Shown: positions 34,022 through 43,266, counted from the first letter of the stretch. The stretch: 64,000 bases of DNA from Ignavibacteriales bacterium (GCA_026390595.1 JAPLFQ010000021.1:248001-312000), one strand, 5' to 3'. The notes: generated from the sequence alone by a model not told the origin. Numbers and translations: made by a program.

Positions 34022-34477
34022 CTATTCCTGCAGCTTGAAGCGGATTCTCAACACTCCGTTTTCAAATGCCGTCGATCCTATTTTGAAACTTCCGATCTCT
34101 TTCGTTGTGGACGCATGCGGCCCGCTGCACGGGCACACATCGTACTCGCCAATCGTGATGACCCGTATGGTGTTTCCTGCATCTTCGGGAAGGCGCGAAA
34201 GCATGAAACGAGTCGCCGCTTCCTCTCGACCAAGAAAACTCTCCGTGATGGGCAGATCCAGGCCTATCACTTCGTTGACCTTCTTCTCGACGGTCGCAAT
34301 TTCTTCCTGTGTAAGATCCCGGTCGAACCTGTAATCGCATTTCGATTTCTTCTTTTCGATGTGCGCGCTGAAAGCTCTTCCGCAGTTGAACATCCGCACC
34401 ATCGTCTGATTCAGGATGTGCTCCGCGGAATGCATACGCGGATCGTATTCTTTCCTGTTTGGGTTAAAATCGTTCAT
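34022..34477 (-). CDS. Free-standing AlaX-type tRNA editing domain protein
   Basis: 151 residues, cytoplasmic. It corresponds to the second additional domain of threonyl/alanyl-tRNA synthetases. Zinc ligands can be seen in RMHSAEHILNQ (HxxxH) and in VCPCSGPHAST (Cys and His). AlaX proteins deacylate mischarged Ser- or Gly-tRNA(Ala) in trans. The domain occupies the whole protein; no N-terminal glycine-rich extension of AlaX-M/L is present, so it is a short AlaX-S-like form. It is the first gene of a unit with two envelope hydrolases, a functionally unrelated grouping. No clear ribosome-binding site precedes the ATG. Confidence 0.85.
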   Translation of the reverse strand: MNDFNPNRKEYDPRMHSAEHILNQTMVRMFNCGRAFSAHIEKKKSKCDYRFDRDLTQEEIATVEKKVNEVIGLDLPITESFLGREEAATRFMLSRLPEDAGNTIRVITIGEYDVCPCSGPHASTTKEIGSFKIGSTAFENGVLRIRFKLQE

Positions 34478-34494
34478 GGAGTTTGGAGATGGGA

Positions 34495-34560
34495 ATGTTC
34501 AGTTTTGAGTTTTCCGCCTCAGGCGGATCCGCCTTTGGCGGAGAAGTTTCAAGTGCCAAG
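34495..34560. repeat. Nested palindromic repeat (CCGCCTnnGGCGG)
   Basis: Two adjacent perfect palindromes, CCGCCTCAGGCGG (34514-34526) and TCCGCCTTTGGCGGA (34528-34542), flanked by TTCAGTTTTGAGTTTT and GTTTCAAGTGCCAAG. The flank resembles the GAGTT words at 9575-9659. It fills the gap between the hybrid kinase and AlaX genes. Confidence 0.6.
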
Positions 34561-34621
34561 TCGGTTTCGTCTATTGATCCGCCGTAACACGAAGTGCGCA
34601 GGCGGACGATTCGCTCTCGCT

Positions 34622-37600
34622 TCAACTCCCCGCCTGCCGCATCAACTTCGCTTTCAGCTTCATCAAATGAGGGATGTTGGTCTCGAACCGATTCCGAAGC
34701 TCGGCCAGGTCTTTCTCGAGCCCTGCAAGTTCCTTCTTTTCGGCCCGCGCCTCGATCGACGCCGCCAGCGCCACCAGAGAAATCAGATTGAAAGTCGTGA
34801 AACTCCCCTTCAATGTGTGGGCAATGTAATCGAGCCGCTCGCTGTCACCCCGTCCATGGACCGTTGATATTTCTGAAAGAAGCTGCGTCGCGGTCCCCAC
34901 GAAATCCTCCAATAGACCTACAACGAAGGCAGGGTCCCCTGCAACGCCAAATTCCTTCAAACGTACCAGCACGGTTTTCTCAAACTCAACGAACTCGGCC
35001 GATTCATCCTCGTCCGTGTCACCTATCTGCTTTTTCGCCGGAACCGCCCACTGGTGCAAAATCGCCGCGACATCGTCCATGTGAACCGGCTTGCTCAAAT
35101 AATCGTCCATACCGGCGTCAAAACACCTCTGTCTGTCTTCGGACATTGCGTCAGCGGTCAACGCTATGATCTTCGGCCTGTCCCCGGGCTTGCTGGAATT
35201 GACTATCCGCCTCGTCGCTTCCAGGCCATCCATCTCAGGCATCTGCACGTCCATGAAAATCAGATCGTACTGTTTTCCTTCGATCGCCTTCAGCACTTCC
35301 AGACCGTTCGTCACGACATCACCGGAGTGGCCGAGCTGCTGCAGGATGCGGAGGATCAGCTTCTGATTCACTGCATTGTCTTCCGCCACCAGAATGCGCA
35401 GGTTCGATGTGGCTGGAACTTTGAGTTCCGGCGTCACTTTCTTGCGCGGTGCTGCGACTCTTTCGCCACTCAGCGCTTCAGCGATGACATTGTACAGTTG
35501 CGATTGTTTGATCGGTTTCGCGACTTCGGCAGTGAATAGTTCTCCTCCCCTGCCCCCTTCCTTCAATGCCGACCCAAGGGAGGAGAGAAGGATCATGGGG
35601 AGGGCGCTGGGAGAACGCAGCGACCGGATTTCCTGCGCGAGTGTCACTCCGTCCATGTCGGGCATCTGCATGTCGAGTATCCCAAGGTCAAAAGGATCTC
35701 CCTTTCTGATCCACTCAAGTGCTTCGGCTGGCGAATGTGTGACCCGCGGAATAAGCTTCCAGTGTTGGCACAATTCTCTCAGAATCCGGAGGTTTGTCGC
35801 ATTGTCATCGACGAGCAGAATACGGCGTCCCGCAAATGTGACATCCTTGCCGCGCATGTACACCTCGGGCAGCGCCTCGGATGCTTCAGGTATACTTGAC
35901 TGAATGGTAAAATGGAAGACAGATCCTTTTCCCACTTCGCTTTCCACCCAGATCTTCCCCTTCATCAGACCCACGAGGCGCATGGAAATGGCAAGTCCCA
36001 GCCCCGTTCCACCATAGCGACGCGTCGTTGAAGAATCTACCTGCGTGAACGCCTTGAACAACTTTTCGATCTTGTCTTGCGGAATTCCGATGCCCGTATC
36101 TCTGATAGAGAACTGGAGCTCAAAGGTCTTGCCAATTCTCCACTTGAGCGCGACCGATGTGTAGATCTCCCCTTTCTCCGTGAACTTAAGGGCATTCCCG
36201 ATCAGATTGAACAGGATCTGGCGGAGCCGGTGCTTGTCGCCAAGAATTCCGGAGGGGACTTCCGGATCGATCCAATACAGCAAATCAAGATTCTTCGCTG
36301 ACGCCTTCTGCGAGAGCAGGTCATAGACCTCTTCGATGCACGTTCTCGGTTCGAATTGCACTTCTTCGAGCTCGATCTTTCCCGATTCGATCTTTGAGAA
36401 GTCCAGAATATCGTTGATGACACTCAGAAGTGTCTCTCCGCTCACACGAATGGTATCAACAAAGTCCGCCTGATCGGGTGTGAGATCCGTCTGCGCCAGC
36501 AAATCAGTCATGCCGATGACGCCATTCATGGGTGTTCGTATCTCGTGGCTCATGACTGCTAGAAACTCCGATTTCGCTTTCGTGGCAGCCTCAGCGACCT
36601 CCTTCGCAGTGTTCAGCTCTTCCTCCATGCGCTTCCGGTCGGTGATGTCCTGGAGCGTGGTGCGAATACCGGTAATGTTTCCGTCAGGATCGCGCAAGAG
36701 CCTATCCTCACAAAGAACCGGGACCAGGGAACCATCCTTCTTTCTATAGTTCCTTTCGACGTTCCGACCCGGGGGTTTTGTCCCCGCCAGCTTTTCCAAT
36801 ACAGACTTCTCGGAGGTTTCCCGTTCCTCGATATAATCCCACACGGGTCGACCCGTCATCTCCTCAGCCGCATATCCAAGGGTCCGGAGTTCCGTGCGGT
36901 TCACGCGGGTAATCCGCCCCCTGGTATCCAGCTCGTGATACCCAACTGGCGCGTCATCGAACATCTCGCGAAAGCGCGTTTCGCTCATTCGCAGCTCTTC
37001 TTCCGCTTTCTTGCGCTCCGTGATGTCGGTTGCGACCCCAACGAGCGCGACCGGCCTCCCCTTGTCGTCGTGCAGCACTGTCGTTGAAAGACGGATCGGG
37101 AACTCGGTCCCATCCTTCCGGCGATTCACCAGTTCGCCGGCCCATCCTCCCGAGAGCGAACGTTCCTCTATCGCGGCCACAACAGCCGGATCGTTGTTCA
37201 GTGATCGAACAATCGCAATGTCTTTCCCGAGAACCTCCGCCTGAGTATAGCCATACGTTTTCAGGAAGGCGTCATTCACGAACACGATCTTGTCTTCGAG
37301 GTCGGTAATTGTCACGCACTCTGAAACGCTCATGATGCTGTGCGCCAGCATGCGAAGCTGTTCTTCCGCGCTTTTTCGCACGGAAATGTCCGAAATGATG
37401 CCAACGACGGCCTCGAGCTCTCCTCCGGCCCGGCGAATCGGCGTGACGGCCACACTCGCCCAGAATGTTTCCCCGTTCTTACAGACGTAACGCTTCTCCA
37501 GTTCGTAGTGTCCGATCGTCCCCTGTAGAAGCTCCTGCATCTCCTTCTTGCTGGCTTCCACGTCATCCGGATGCGTAATCGCGAGGCTTGTGAGTTTGAG

Positions 37601-38974
37601 CAGTTCTTCAGACGTGTAGCCAAGTTTCTGTGTCCACCATTTGTTTGCTTGAATGTATCGTCCGGTTGGATTGATCACACTTACACCCACGCCAACATTA
37701 TCGAAGATCGCGCTCAGCCAGGCCCGGTTGGCTTCCAGATTCGCTTCGATGCGCTTCCGTTCTGTGATGTCCCGGTACGCACTCAAGAACATTTTCTTAC
37801 CGTTCGCGCGCAGCAGCCGTGTTGTCACGAGCAGCGTGCGCCGCTCACCGGACTTCGCGGTGATTGTCGTTTCTTCGTCGTGCAGTTCCCCTTTTTCGAG
37901 AAGTTCCTTCAGTCCGTCAAGTGCCTGCTGACGAAGCTCAGGATCCGGATACAGCAACATGCTGAAATCGCCGGCATTGGCCTCCTCCTTGGAGTATCCC
38001 GCGAGACGTTCCATCGTCGCATTGAAGACTTCGAAATGCCCCCGCTCGTCGCTGAACGTGAGCCCTTCGTTCACCGTATCGATGACAGTCGCCAGTTGAT
38101 GTTGGTTCTCTCTCAGTTCGTCTTCGATGCGCTTTCGTTCGCTGATGTCGCGTGCGATCGCCTGGATGCCGACTGTCCGCCCTTCGCGTTTGACCAGCTG
38201 GACAATCTGTCCCAGCCAGATTTCCTTTCCGTCTTTCCTGGTCGCCGGGAATTCGAAGTACGTGCTTGCAGTGTCGGTGATAACCTGTTTCTTGTAAAAA
38301 GCTTCCGCCCTGTGCCTGAAATGCGTTGGGATCAGGTCGAGGTACTTCGTTCCGATGATCTCGCTTTCGGAATATCCGGTGGCTCGCAGCGCGTTTGGGT
38401 TGGCGTAGATGAAGCGGCCAACAATGTCAGCGCTGTAAATGATGTCCTGAGCACTTTCTACAAACGTCCGATAGCGTGCCTCACTTTCGCGAAGAGATTC
38501 CTCAGACAGTTTCTGCTTTGTTATGTCCCTGTAGATTCCATAGATTCCGATTCGATCGCCGCCCACCATGATTGGAGTGCCAATGACTGACACGTGGACC
38601 AGAACCCCGTCCTTGCGTTTCCGAATCGTCTCTGCTTCAATCGTCTCGTTCTTCGATACCCTTCGCGATAAACTTCGCCCCTCTTCCGTGAGGTTGTCGG
38701 GAACAATCATGTCATCAAGTTCCTGCCCCTTGATTTCTGCAAGCGAGTGCCCGAACAGCTTCAGGAATGCATCGTTGGCATCGATGACGACTCCATGTTT
38801 GTCGAGAGTCACGATCCCTTCGGGGGAGCTCTCAAACAGGTGGCGGAAAAAGACATCAAGACGCGCTGGATTGTTCCTTGGAGCCGTCGCCGGTGCTTTG
38901 GCACGGGCCGGACGATTCCCGCCCGGCTTGCGGGGTTTCTTAGGCACCGGCTTCCTGGTAATTTTGGATTTCAT
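34622..38974 (-). CDS. Six-PAS hybrid histidine kinase with two receivers and HPt
   Basis: About 1450 residues from ATG 38974 (AAGGGAGAG upstream); an upstream extension would begin in promoter sequence. A basic, Pro/Lys-rich N-terminus is followed by six PAS domains (about 35-790), HisKA (H near 808 in FLAVMSHEIRTPMNGVIG), HATPase_c (NLIGNALKFTEKG, DTGIGIP, GTGLGLAIS), receiver 1 (ILLVDDNATN, phospho-acceptor in GILDMQMPDMDG), receiver 2 (ILVAEDNAVN, FMDVQMPEMDG) and a C-terminal HPt (YIAHTLKGSFTTFN). It contains a complete phosphorelay in one chain, cytosolic because no membrane helix is seen. The output partner is not adjacent; the orphan regulator at 11520-12902 or a distant one may be used. 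A promoter is visible at 39056-39086. Confidence 0.95.
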   Translation of the reverse strand: MKSKITRKPVPKKPRKPGGNRPARAKAPATAPRNNPARLDVFFRHLFESSPEGIVTLDKHGVVIDANDAFLKLFGHSLAEIKGQELDDMIVPDNLTEEGRSLSRRVSKNETIEAETIRKRKDGVLVHVSVIGTPIMVGGDRIGIYGIYRDITKQKLSEESLRESEARYRTFVESAQDIIYSADIVGRFIYANPNALRATGYSESEIIGTKYLDLIPTHFRHRAEAFYKKQVITDTASTYFEFPATRKDGKEIWLGQIVQLVKREGRTVGIQAIARDISERKRIEDELRENQHQLATVIDTVNEGLTFSDERGHFEVFNATMERLAGYSKEEANAGDFSMLLYPDPELRQQALDGLKELLEKGELHDEETTITAKSGERRTLLVTTRLLRANGKKMFLSAYRDITERKRIEANLEANRAWLSAIFDNVGVGVSVINPTGRYIQANKWWTQKLGYTSEELLKLTSLAITHPDDVEASKKEMQELLQGTIGHYELEKRYVCKNGETFWASVAVTPIRRAGGELEAVVGIISDISVRKSAEEQLRMLAHSIMSVSECVTITDLEDKIVFVNDAFLKTYGYTQAEVLGKDIAIVRSLNNDPAVVAAIEERSLSGGWAGELVNRRKDGTEFPIRLSTTVLHDDKGRPVALVGVATDITERKKAEEELRMSETRFREMFDDAPVGYHELDTRGRITRVNRTELRTLGYAAEEMTGRPVWDYIEERETSEKSVLEKLAGTKPPGRNVERNYRKKDGSLVPVLCEDRLLRDPDGNITGIRTTLQDITDRKRMEEELNTAKEVAEAATKAKSEFLAVMSHEIRTPMNGVIGMTDLLAQTDLTPDQADFVDTIRVSGETLLSVINDILDFSKIESGKIELEEVQFEPRTCIEEVYDLLSQKASAKNLDLLYWIDPEVPSGILGDKHRLRQILFNLIGNALKFTEKGEIYTSVALKWRIGKTFELQFSIRDTGIGIPQDKIEKLFKAFTQVDSSTTRRYGGTGLGLAISMRLVGLMKGKIWVESEVGKGSVFHFTIQSSIPEASEALPEVYMRGKDVTFAGRRILLVDDNATNLRILRELCQHWKLIPRVTHSPAEALEWIRKGDPFDLGILDMQMPDMDGVTLAQEIRSLRSPSALPMILLSSLGSALKEGGRGGELFTAEVAKPIKQSQLYNVIAEALSGERVAAPRKKVTPELKVPATSNLRILVAEDNAVNQKLILRILQQLGHSGDVVTNGLEVLKAIEGKQYDLIFMDVQMPEMDGLEATRRIVNSSKPGDRPKIIALTADAMSEDRQRCFDAGMDDYLSKPVHMDDVAAILHQWAVPAKKQIGDTDEDESAEFVEFEKTVLVRLKEFGVAGDPAFVVGLLEDFVGTATQLLSEISTVHGRGDSERLDYIAHTLKGSFTTFNLISLVALAASIEARAEKKELAGLEKDLAELRNRFETNIPHLMKLKAKLMRQAGS

Positions 38975-39055
38975 CGGACTCTCCCTTACGCTGGCTTGCC
39001 ATGGAATGGTCGGCAACCGCATCAGCTTACAAACTATCAAAAAGTTGGGCCAGAA

Positions 39056-39086
39056 CAAAACTACTTCAGATCGTTCAGAAAGGCAA
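39056..39086 (-). promoter_or_regulatory. Bacteroidota-type promoter of the hybrid kinase
   Basis: Minus strand: TTGCCTTTC carries the -33 TTG; after exactly 20 bases comes TAGTTTTG (TAnnTTTG). About 80 bases upstream of the kinase ATG. The same TTGCCTTTC start is found at 47111-47141 and 53226-53256. Confidence 0.75.
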
Positions 39087-39182
39087 GCTGTTATGATTTG
39101 AGCAGGGTCTCGCCGAAAGACCAGCGACATGCTCCTCTGCGATAAGGTTGGGATCATGCAACTCGGATGAACTCGTACGGGG

Positions 39183-40649
39183 CTATTCCGGAACGGGCAG
39201 GTGATCCATGCCGAACTTTCTCCCGTGCGTTTCCATAACACCGGTCAGGTGGAATCGGAGATCATCCGAAAGATGGGAATGAGATACTTCTGATAAGAGC
39301 TGTGTGACCTGCTGCGAAGCGCGCTCATCCAGGGAAGGCTTACCGTTCCGTACCCATTGTTCATACCCGTCACGGTTCATCACCCGCGGATATTTCTGCT
39401 CGAAGGCATGCCATTGGAGAGTATGCGGATGAGTCAGAAAATCGGTAACCCCGGCTGGTTCCGAGAACAGCTCCAGCGCCAACGGTTCGTCGCGCTGTTC
39501 GATTCCCTGAACGAGGCGGTATGCCATCCCGCAAATGTCGTTGTCGATCACAAGTTTCTCGAGGCTCTGCGCCGATTCATAGTCCATCATCCCACCCCCT
39601 GACATCACGTTGATGCCAGACAACGCACCGAGGATTGCGCCGATTCCTGTCTCAAGACCGGCCTGTGCATCGACGCATTTCGAATCACTCAGTCCGATGT
39701 ATGCGTGCGTTGGCAATCCGAGCGCCTTCCCGATCTGGCTGTAGGCGGCATCGATCATCATTGTCTCGATCGCGCCCATCGGGGGATGCGCGGTGTGCAT
39801 GTCGAAGCAGGATGGTGAACCTCCAAACATAACAGGCGCTCCGGGGCTTGCCAGCTGCGTGATCACCACACCGGCGAGATTTTCCGCAGTCAATTGCACC
39901 AGTGACCCGGCAAGCGTTACCGGCGCCGTTGCGCCCGTGAGCGGCATCGACACCAACTCAGACGGTATTCCGGCCCTTGCACAGTCGATGAGACTCTGGG
40001 TTGTCAGGTTGCTCCATTTGAGGGGAGGCGAAGGGCATGCATCGAATATAGCCAGCGGTTTTTCTCTCAGATTTCTCGCTCCGCCTCTCACGGCACAGAG
40101 CATCTCAAACATAGGTTTGAATCCCTCAACAACAAACAGCCCGGTCACGATGGGCTTGGTGCAATACTGCAATGCGATGAACAGGCGATAGCAGTCCGCG
40201 AGTACTTCCGGGACGTCGGCGCTGATGAGCCCTGTGCTCTGGAAGTGAAAATTGTCCAGGCGCTCAACGAGACTATGAAATCGAACGAGGTCACTCGTTT
40301 GAGCCTCACGCTCGGATTGGGTCTTGTGATCGAACAAACGGAGGGCCGAAGAGCCGGGATCGAAGTGGATTTCGTCGCCTCCGACAAGGAACGACCTTTC
40401 GCCGGTCGCATCGAACAGCGTCATGCGTTCGGGAGCTGAGGCAAGTGCGCTCTCAATGACTGCGGGAGGAAGAAACACTCTTCGGGAAGATGTATCGATC
40501 TTCGCCCCCGCAGCCCGGAGCAGATTCACCGCCTCCTCGTTCTCAATGAATACGCCAATCCGCTCAAGGACAAGGAAGCTCTCATCGATGATGTTTTTCG
40601 CGAACGCATCGGACAGGAGCCGGGTTGTAGGACGGAGGGGGGAGATCAT
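39183..40649 (-). CDS. MttB-family (non-pyrrolysine) trimethylamine methyltransferase-like protein
   Basis: 488 residues, AAAGGA upstream of ATG 40649. The whole length fits the MttB superfamily (TIM barrel; about 480-500 residues): LERIGVFIENEEAVNLLRAA, FHFQSTGLISADVPEVLADC, GATAPVTLAGSLVQLTAEN, HPPMGAIETMMIDAAYSQIG, LSDSKCVDAQAGLETGIGA and YESAQSLEKLVIDNDICGMA. The frame has no internal TAG, so there is no pyrrolysine; such members demethylate glycine betaine, proline betaine, carnitine or related compounds and methylate a corrinoid protein. No corrinoid-binding protein or its methyl acceptor gene lies nearby. The upstream permease could supply the substrate. Confidence 0.88.
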   Translation of the reverse strand: MISPLRPTTRLLSDAFAKNIIDESFLVLERIGVFIENEEAVNLLRAAGAKIDTSSRRVFLPPAVIESALASAPERMTLFDATGERSFLVGGDEIHFDPGSSALRLFDHKTQSEREAQTSDLVRFHSLVERLDNFHFQSTGLISADVPEVLADCYRLFIALQYCTKPIVTGLFVVEGFKPMFEMLCAVRGGARNLREKPLAIFDACPSPPLKWSNLTTQSLIDCARAGIPSELVSMPLTGATAPVTLAGSLVQLTAENLAGVVITQLASPGAPVMFGGSPSCFDMHTAHPPMGAIETMMIDAAYSQIGKALGLPTHAYIGLSDSKCVDAQAGLETGIGAILGALSGINVMSGGGMMDYESAQSLEKLVIDNDICGMAYRLVQGIEQRDEPLALELFSEPAGVTDFLTHPHTLQWHAFEQKYPRVMNRDGYEQWVRNGKPSLDERASQQVTQLLSEVSHSHLSDDLRFHLTGVMETHGRKFGMDHLPVPE

Positions 40650-40661
40650 GAGGGTTCCTTT

Positions 40662-40795
40662 AGAATGTAGGAGTCAGAATGCAGGAGTCAGATCGGATTC
40701 TCCAGCAAAATGAATCTCAATTCTGACTTCTGAATTCTTCCTTCTGAATTCTGAATTTATCCTTCTGGATTCTGAATTCTGGATTCTGTCTTCTT
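40662..40795. repeat. Tandem (TTCTGAA)-type low-complexity repeat reaching into the permease stop
   Basis: The plus strand reads GTAGGAGTCAGAATGCAGGAGTCAGAT, then many imperfect copies of the 7- to 10-base words TTCTGAATTC/TTCTGGATTC/TCTTCC. It lies between the permease and MttB genes. The last codons of the permease (ESRIQNPEG and stop) are written in this repeat. Confidence 0.7.
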
Positions 40796-42220
40796 CCAGT
40801 TTGTCCAATAGAAATAGAACGGCAGCGAGAGCAACAGGAGCACGATTCCAATCACCGCGTCGCGGGGATCTTCCACCAGCGTATTGACGAGGATCCATCC
40901 GGCGGCGGCAACGAACAACAGAGTCGCATACGGATAGCCCCAGGCTTTGTACGGCCGTGGTGTGCCTGGCATCTTCTTCCTTAACACAATCACAGACACC
41001 GCAGTCAATCCGTAGAACATCCAGGATCCGAAAATGACGTATGAGGCAATCTGGTCGTACGAGCCGCTCAGCGTCAGAAGAGCACTCCAGACACCGAGAG
41101 CGATCAACGTGATGTAGGGAGTCCGAAAACGCGGGTGGATTTTGCCGAAACTCGGGGCAAACGCGCTGTCAGCCCCCGCAGCGTACATCGAACGGGCATC
41201 GCTGAGAAACGAATTATTGATCGTTCCGAACGTCGAGCAGAGAATTCCCACAATGATGAGGGAAGTGCCGAATGGCCCGAAGACCACGGATGCTGCATCA
41301 GCCGCGATCCGCGCCGAACCCGACATCTGATCGATCGGAATCAGATAGACGTAAGCGAAATTGACACCTAGATAGAGGAAGATAATCCCACATGTTCCGA
41401 AAAGAAGTGAGCGCGGAATATTCCTCTCCGGGTTCATCATCTCACTCGCGGATTGCGTGACGGTCGTCCAGCCTTCGTACGACCAAAGGACGGAAATCAT
41501 TGCCAGACCAAATGCCGACGTCAGTTCCGACGACCAATGCTCCGGCCACCACGGCGCGAAGTTTGCCGCGTTTCCCTTCCCTGACGAGAACGCGGCGACG
41601 ATCAACGTAAGGAGCGCAAAAACTTTTGCCGTCGTGAAGAAATTTGTCACCCACCCTCCTAACCGGACACCGCGGATATTGATGACGGTCGCGATTCCGA
41701 TAACAACCATGGCAACCACCTGTGTCGCCCTCACCGTGATTTCCACTGTCAGTCCGAACATCGTGATGGAGGAACTGAAGAGCGAGTGTTCGGGAGAAAG
41801 CGATGGGAAGAAGTATCCGAGATATGTAGCAAACGCGATGGCGATTGCAGCGAGAGCGCCGGCGGTGTTGATGAAGAAATGATTCCAGCTGAACATATAG
41901 CCCCAGACACGGCCGAAGCTCTCGCGCAGATAGATGTAGGGTCCGCCCGCGCTCGGCATCAATGAACTGAGCTCCGCCACCGTCAACGCGCCGAAAAGCG
42001 TCAGCAAGCCGCCGAGGACCCATACCACCGCGATGAGCCCCATCGAATGGAGATGCCCCGCAATCACCGCCGGGACTACAAAAATGCCCGAGCCGATAAT
42101 CCCGCTCATGTGAATCGCGAGCCCTTCTTTCAACCCAAGGACTCGCAGCAAACGAGGTCCCTGTGCAGGCGCTTCGTGGTGCTCGTCGTTCTCGTGAACT
42201 TGATTGTCCCGTGGAGTCAT
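40757..42220 (-). CDS. APC-family amino acid permease
   Basis: 487 residues with about 12 hydrophobic helices. TM1 carries the APC motif HMSGIIGSGIFVVP (substrate-binding GSG), and TM6 has GLAMISVLWSYEGWTTVTQS. Other family features are LPSAGGPYIYLRESFG-like SAGGPYIYLRESFG and NPERNIPRSL between helices. It is closest in pattern to LAT/YfnA-type amino acid:proton symporters or exchangers. Its start overlaps the metzincin's stop in an ATGA, so the two are translationally coupled. The C-terminal tail is composed of intergenic repeat sequence, which suggests that the native stop was replaced. The substrate is not evident. Confidence 0.88.
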   Translation of the reverse strand: MTPRDNQVHENDEHHEAPAQGPRLLRVLGLKEGLAIHMSGIIGSGIFVVPAVIAGHLHSMGLIAVVWVLGGLLTLFGALTVAELSSLMPSAGGPYIYLRESFGRVWGYMFSWNHFFINTAGALAAIAIAFATYLGYFFPSLSPEHSLFSSSITMFGLTVEITVRATQVVAMVVIGIATVINIRGVRLGGWVTNFFTTAKVFALLTLIVAAFSSGKGNAANFAPWWPEHWSSELTSAFGLAMISVLWSYEGWTTVTQSASEMMNPERNIPRSLLFGTCGIIFLYLGVNFAYVYLIPIDQMSGSARIAADAASVVFGPFGTSLIIVGILCSTFGTINNSFLSDARSMYAAGADSAFAPSFGKIHPRFRTPYITLIALGVWSALLTLSGSYDQIASYVIFGSWMFYGLTAVSVIVLRKKMPGTPRPYKAWGYPYATLLFVAAAGWILVNTLVEDPRDAVIGIVLLLLSLPFYFYWTNWKKTESRIQNPEG

Positions 42221-43161
42221 TTCACCTTCGCCAACAGGAGGGTCAAATCTTCGCTCGCGAGATGGATAGGATTCATGTCCTGAACAGCCAGTTTGCGATA
42301 CATGATCGCTTTCGGATTATCCACATGCCCCAAGCCGATGGCGTGTCCAAACTCGTGCACCAACGCGAGTTTCAGATCATCTTCTTTCTCAAATTCATAG
42401 ATGTTGATGGACTTGCCGTCAAAGAGTCCCTTTTCGAAATCCCTCGACTGGGCGTACGTGCCATTGAAATTCTCGACATCCACGTTGTGCTTGCCTGCAA
42501 GCTCCGTCAATTTCTCACCAAGCTTATTAAACTCCTCACCCCGGGAATTCAGGTCAGCCCTTTTCTTCTCGAGATTGCTCTGTTCCGATTCGATCTCCCT
42601 GCGTGCGGACTGGAGCGCGTTGTACTCGCTGTCGCTGTGGTCCTTACTCTCGTTCCAGCGTGCGACACGGGCGTTGTAACCGTCCAGATGAACCCTGTAG
42701 GACCCGGCTGATTCCTCAAACGAACGGCGGTACTGGTCAAGCATGCGCGATCGTTCGTTGTAGTCGGATTGCAGTTGATCAAACGACCGTCCGGTGCCAT
42801 CCAGCGTCGCTTTGGCCTTCATTGCTCCCAGCAGACGTTCCTGGCGCCAATCGAATATCAGATTGATTTTCAGGGTCCCCTCACCGTGAAGGCTGAAGAG
42901 ACGTCTGCCCGCTGCATCCTCCCACACCCTCTTCGCTTGCTCTGCGATCTCCAGGAACTTCTCTTTGGTGATCCCGAATCGTTCATCAAACTCCCCCAGC
43001 GCATAGTCAACCGGGAACTCCGCGGTCGGAATTTCCTGCGCTACTTCACCGGATTCGGAACCATCGACGGGGGCGTGACGCGCCCTGTCAGTGTAGAGCG
43101 TGATCAGGACCAGGACGCTAATGAGCATCCCTAGATATGCGAGCGCTTTTCTTGTGGTCAT
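42217..43161 (-). CDS. Membrane-anchored metzincin-type metalloprotease with coiled coil
   Basis: 314 residues. An N-terminal helix (ALAYLGMLISVLVLITLYT) anchors the protein. A region of about 40-110 leads into a long charged helix (about 110-220; RSFDQLQSDYNERSRMLDQY, SARREIESEQSNLEKKRADL) predicted as a coiled coil. The C-terminus has the extended zinc site HEFGHAIGLGH followed by VDNPKAIMY, where the Met gives the Met-turn of matrixins/astacin-like proteins. The active domain faces the periplasm if the anchor is type II. The catalytic motif follows the coiled coil, as if the coil inserts into the protease fold. It is coupled to the permease gene; the substrate is unknown. Confidence 0.85.
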   Translation of the reverse strand: MTTRKALAYLGMLISVLVLITLYTDRARHAPVDGSESGEVAQEIPTAEFPVDYALGEFDERFGITKEKFLEIAEQAKRVWEDAAGRRLFSLHGEGTLKINLIFDWRQERLLGAMKAKATLDGTGRSFDQLQSDYNERSRMLDQYRRSFEESAGSYRVHLDGYNARVARWNESKDHSDSEYNALQSARREIESEQSNLEKKRADLNSRGEEFNKLGEKLTELAGKHNVDVENFNGTYAQSRDFEKGLFDGKSINIYEFEKEDDLKLALVHEFGHAIGLGHVDNPKAIMYRKLAVQDMNPIHLASEDLTLLLAKVK

Positions 43162-43266
43162 GCCGGGGGGTCGTTCAGATTTGGTTTAGTGTACTGGTGT
43201 GCTGTCCATCGCGCCGCAAGAAGGCAAGCCGAGAGTCTCCTGATTTCAATTCAATCTTCTAGAATC

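Noticed and set aside
37571-38590. 339-codon open frame on the plus strand
   Set aside because: Antisense to the PAS region of the hybrid kinase, where conserved PAS motifs fix the reading direction.
39183-40649. Pyrrolysine in the MttB-like protein
   Set aside because: The frame is continuous with no internal TAG, so it is a non-pyrrolysine member.
43162-43266. Promoter with TTGCCTTC upstream of the metzincin
   Set aside because: The -33 word is present, but the sequence 20 bases on is CAGCACAC and not a TAnnTTTG box.
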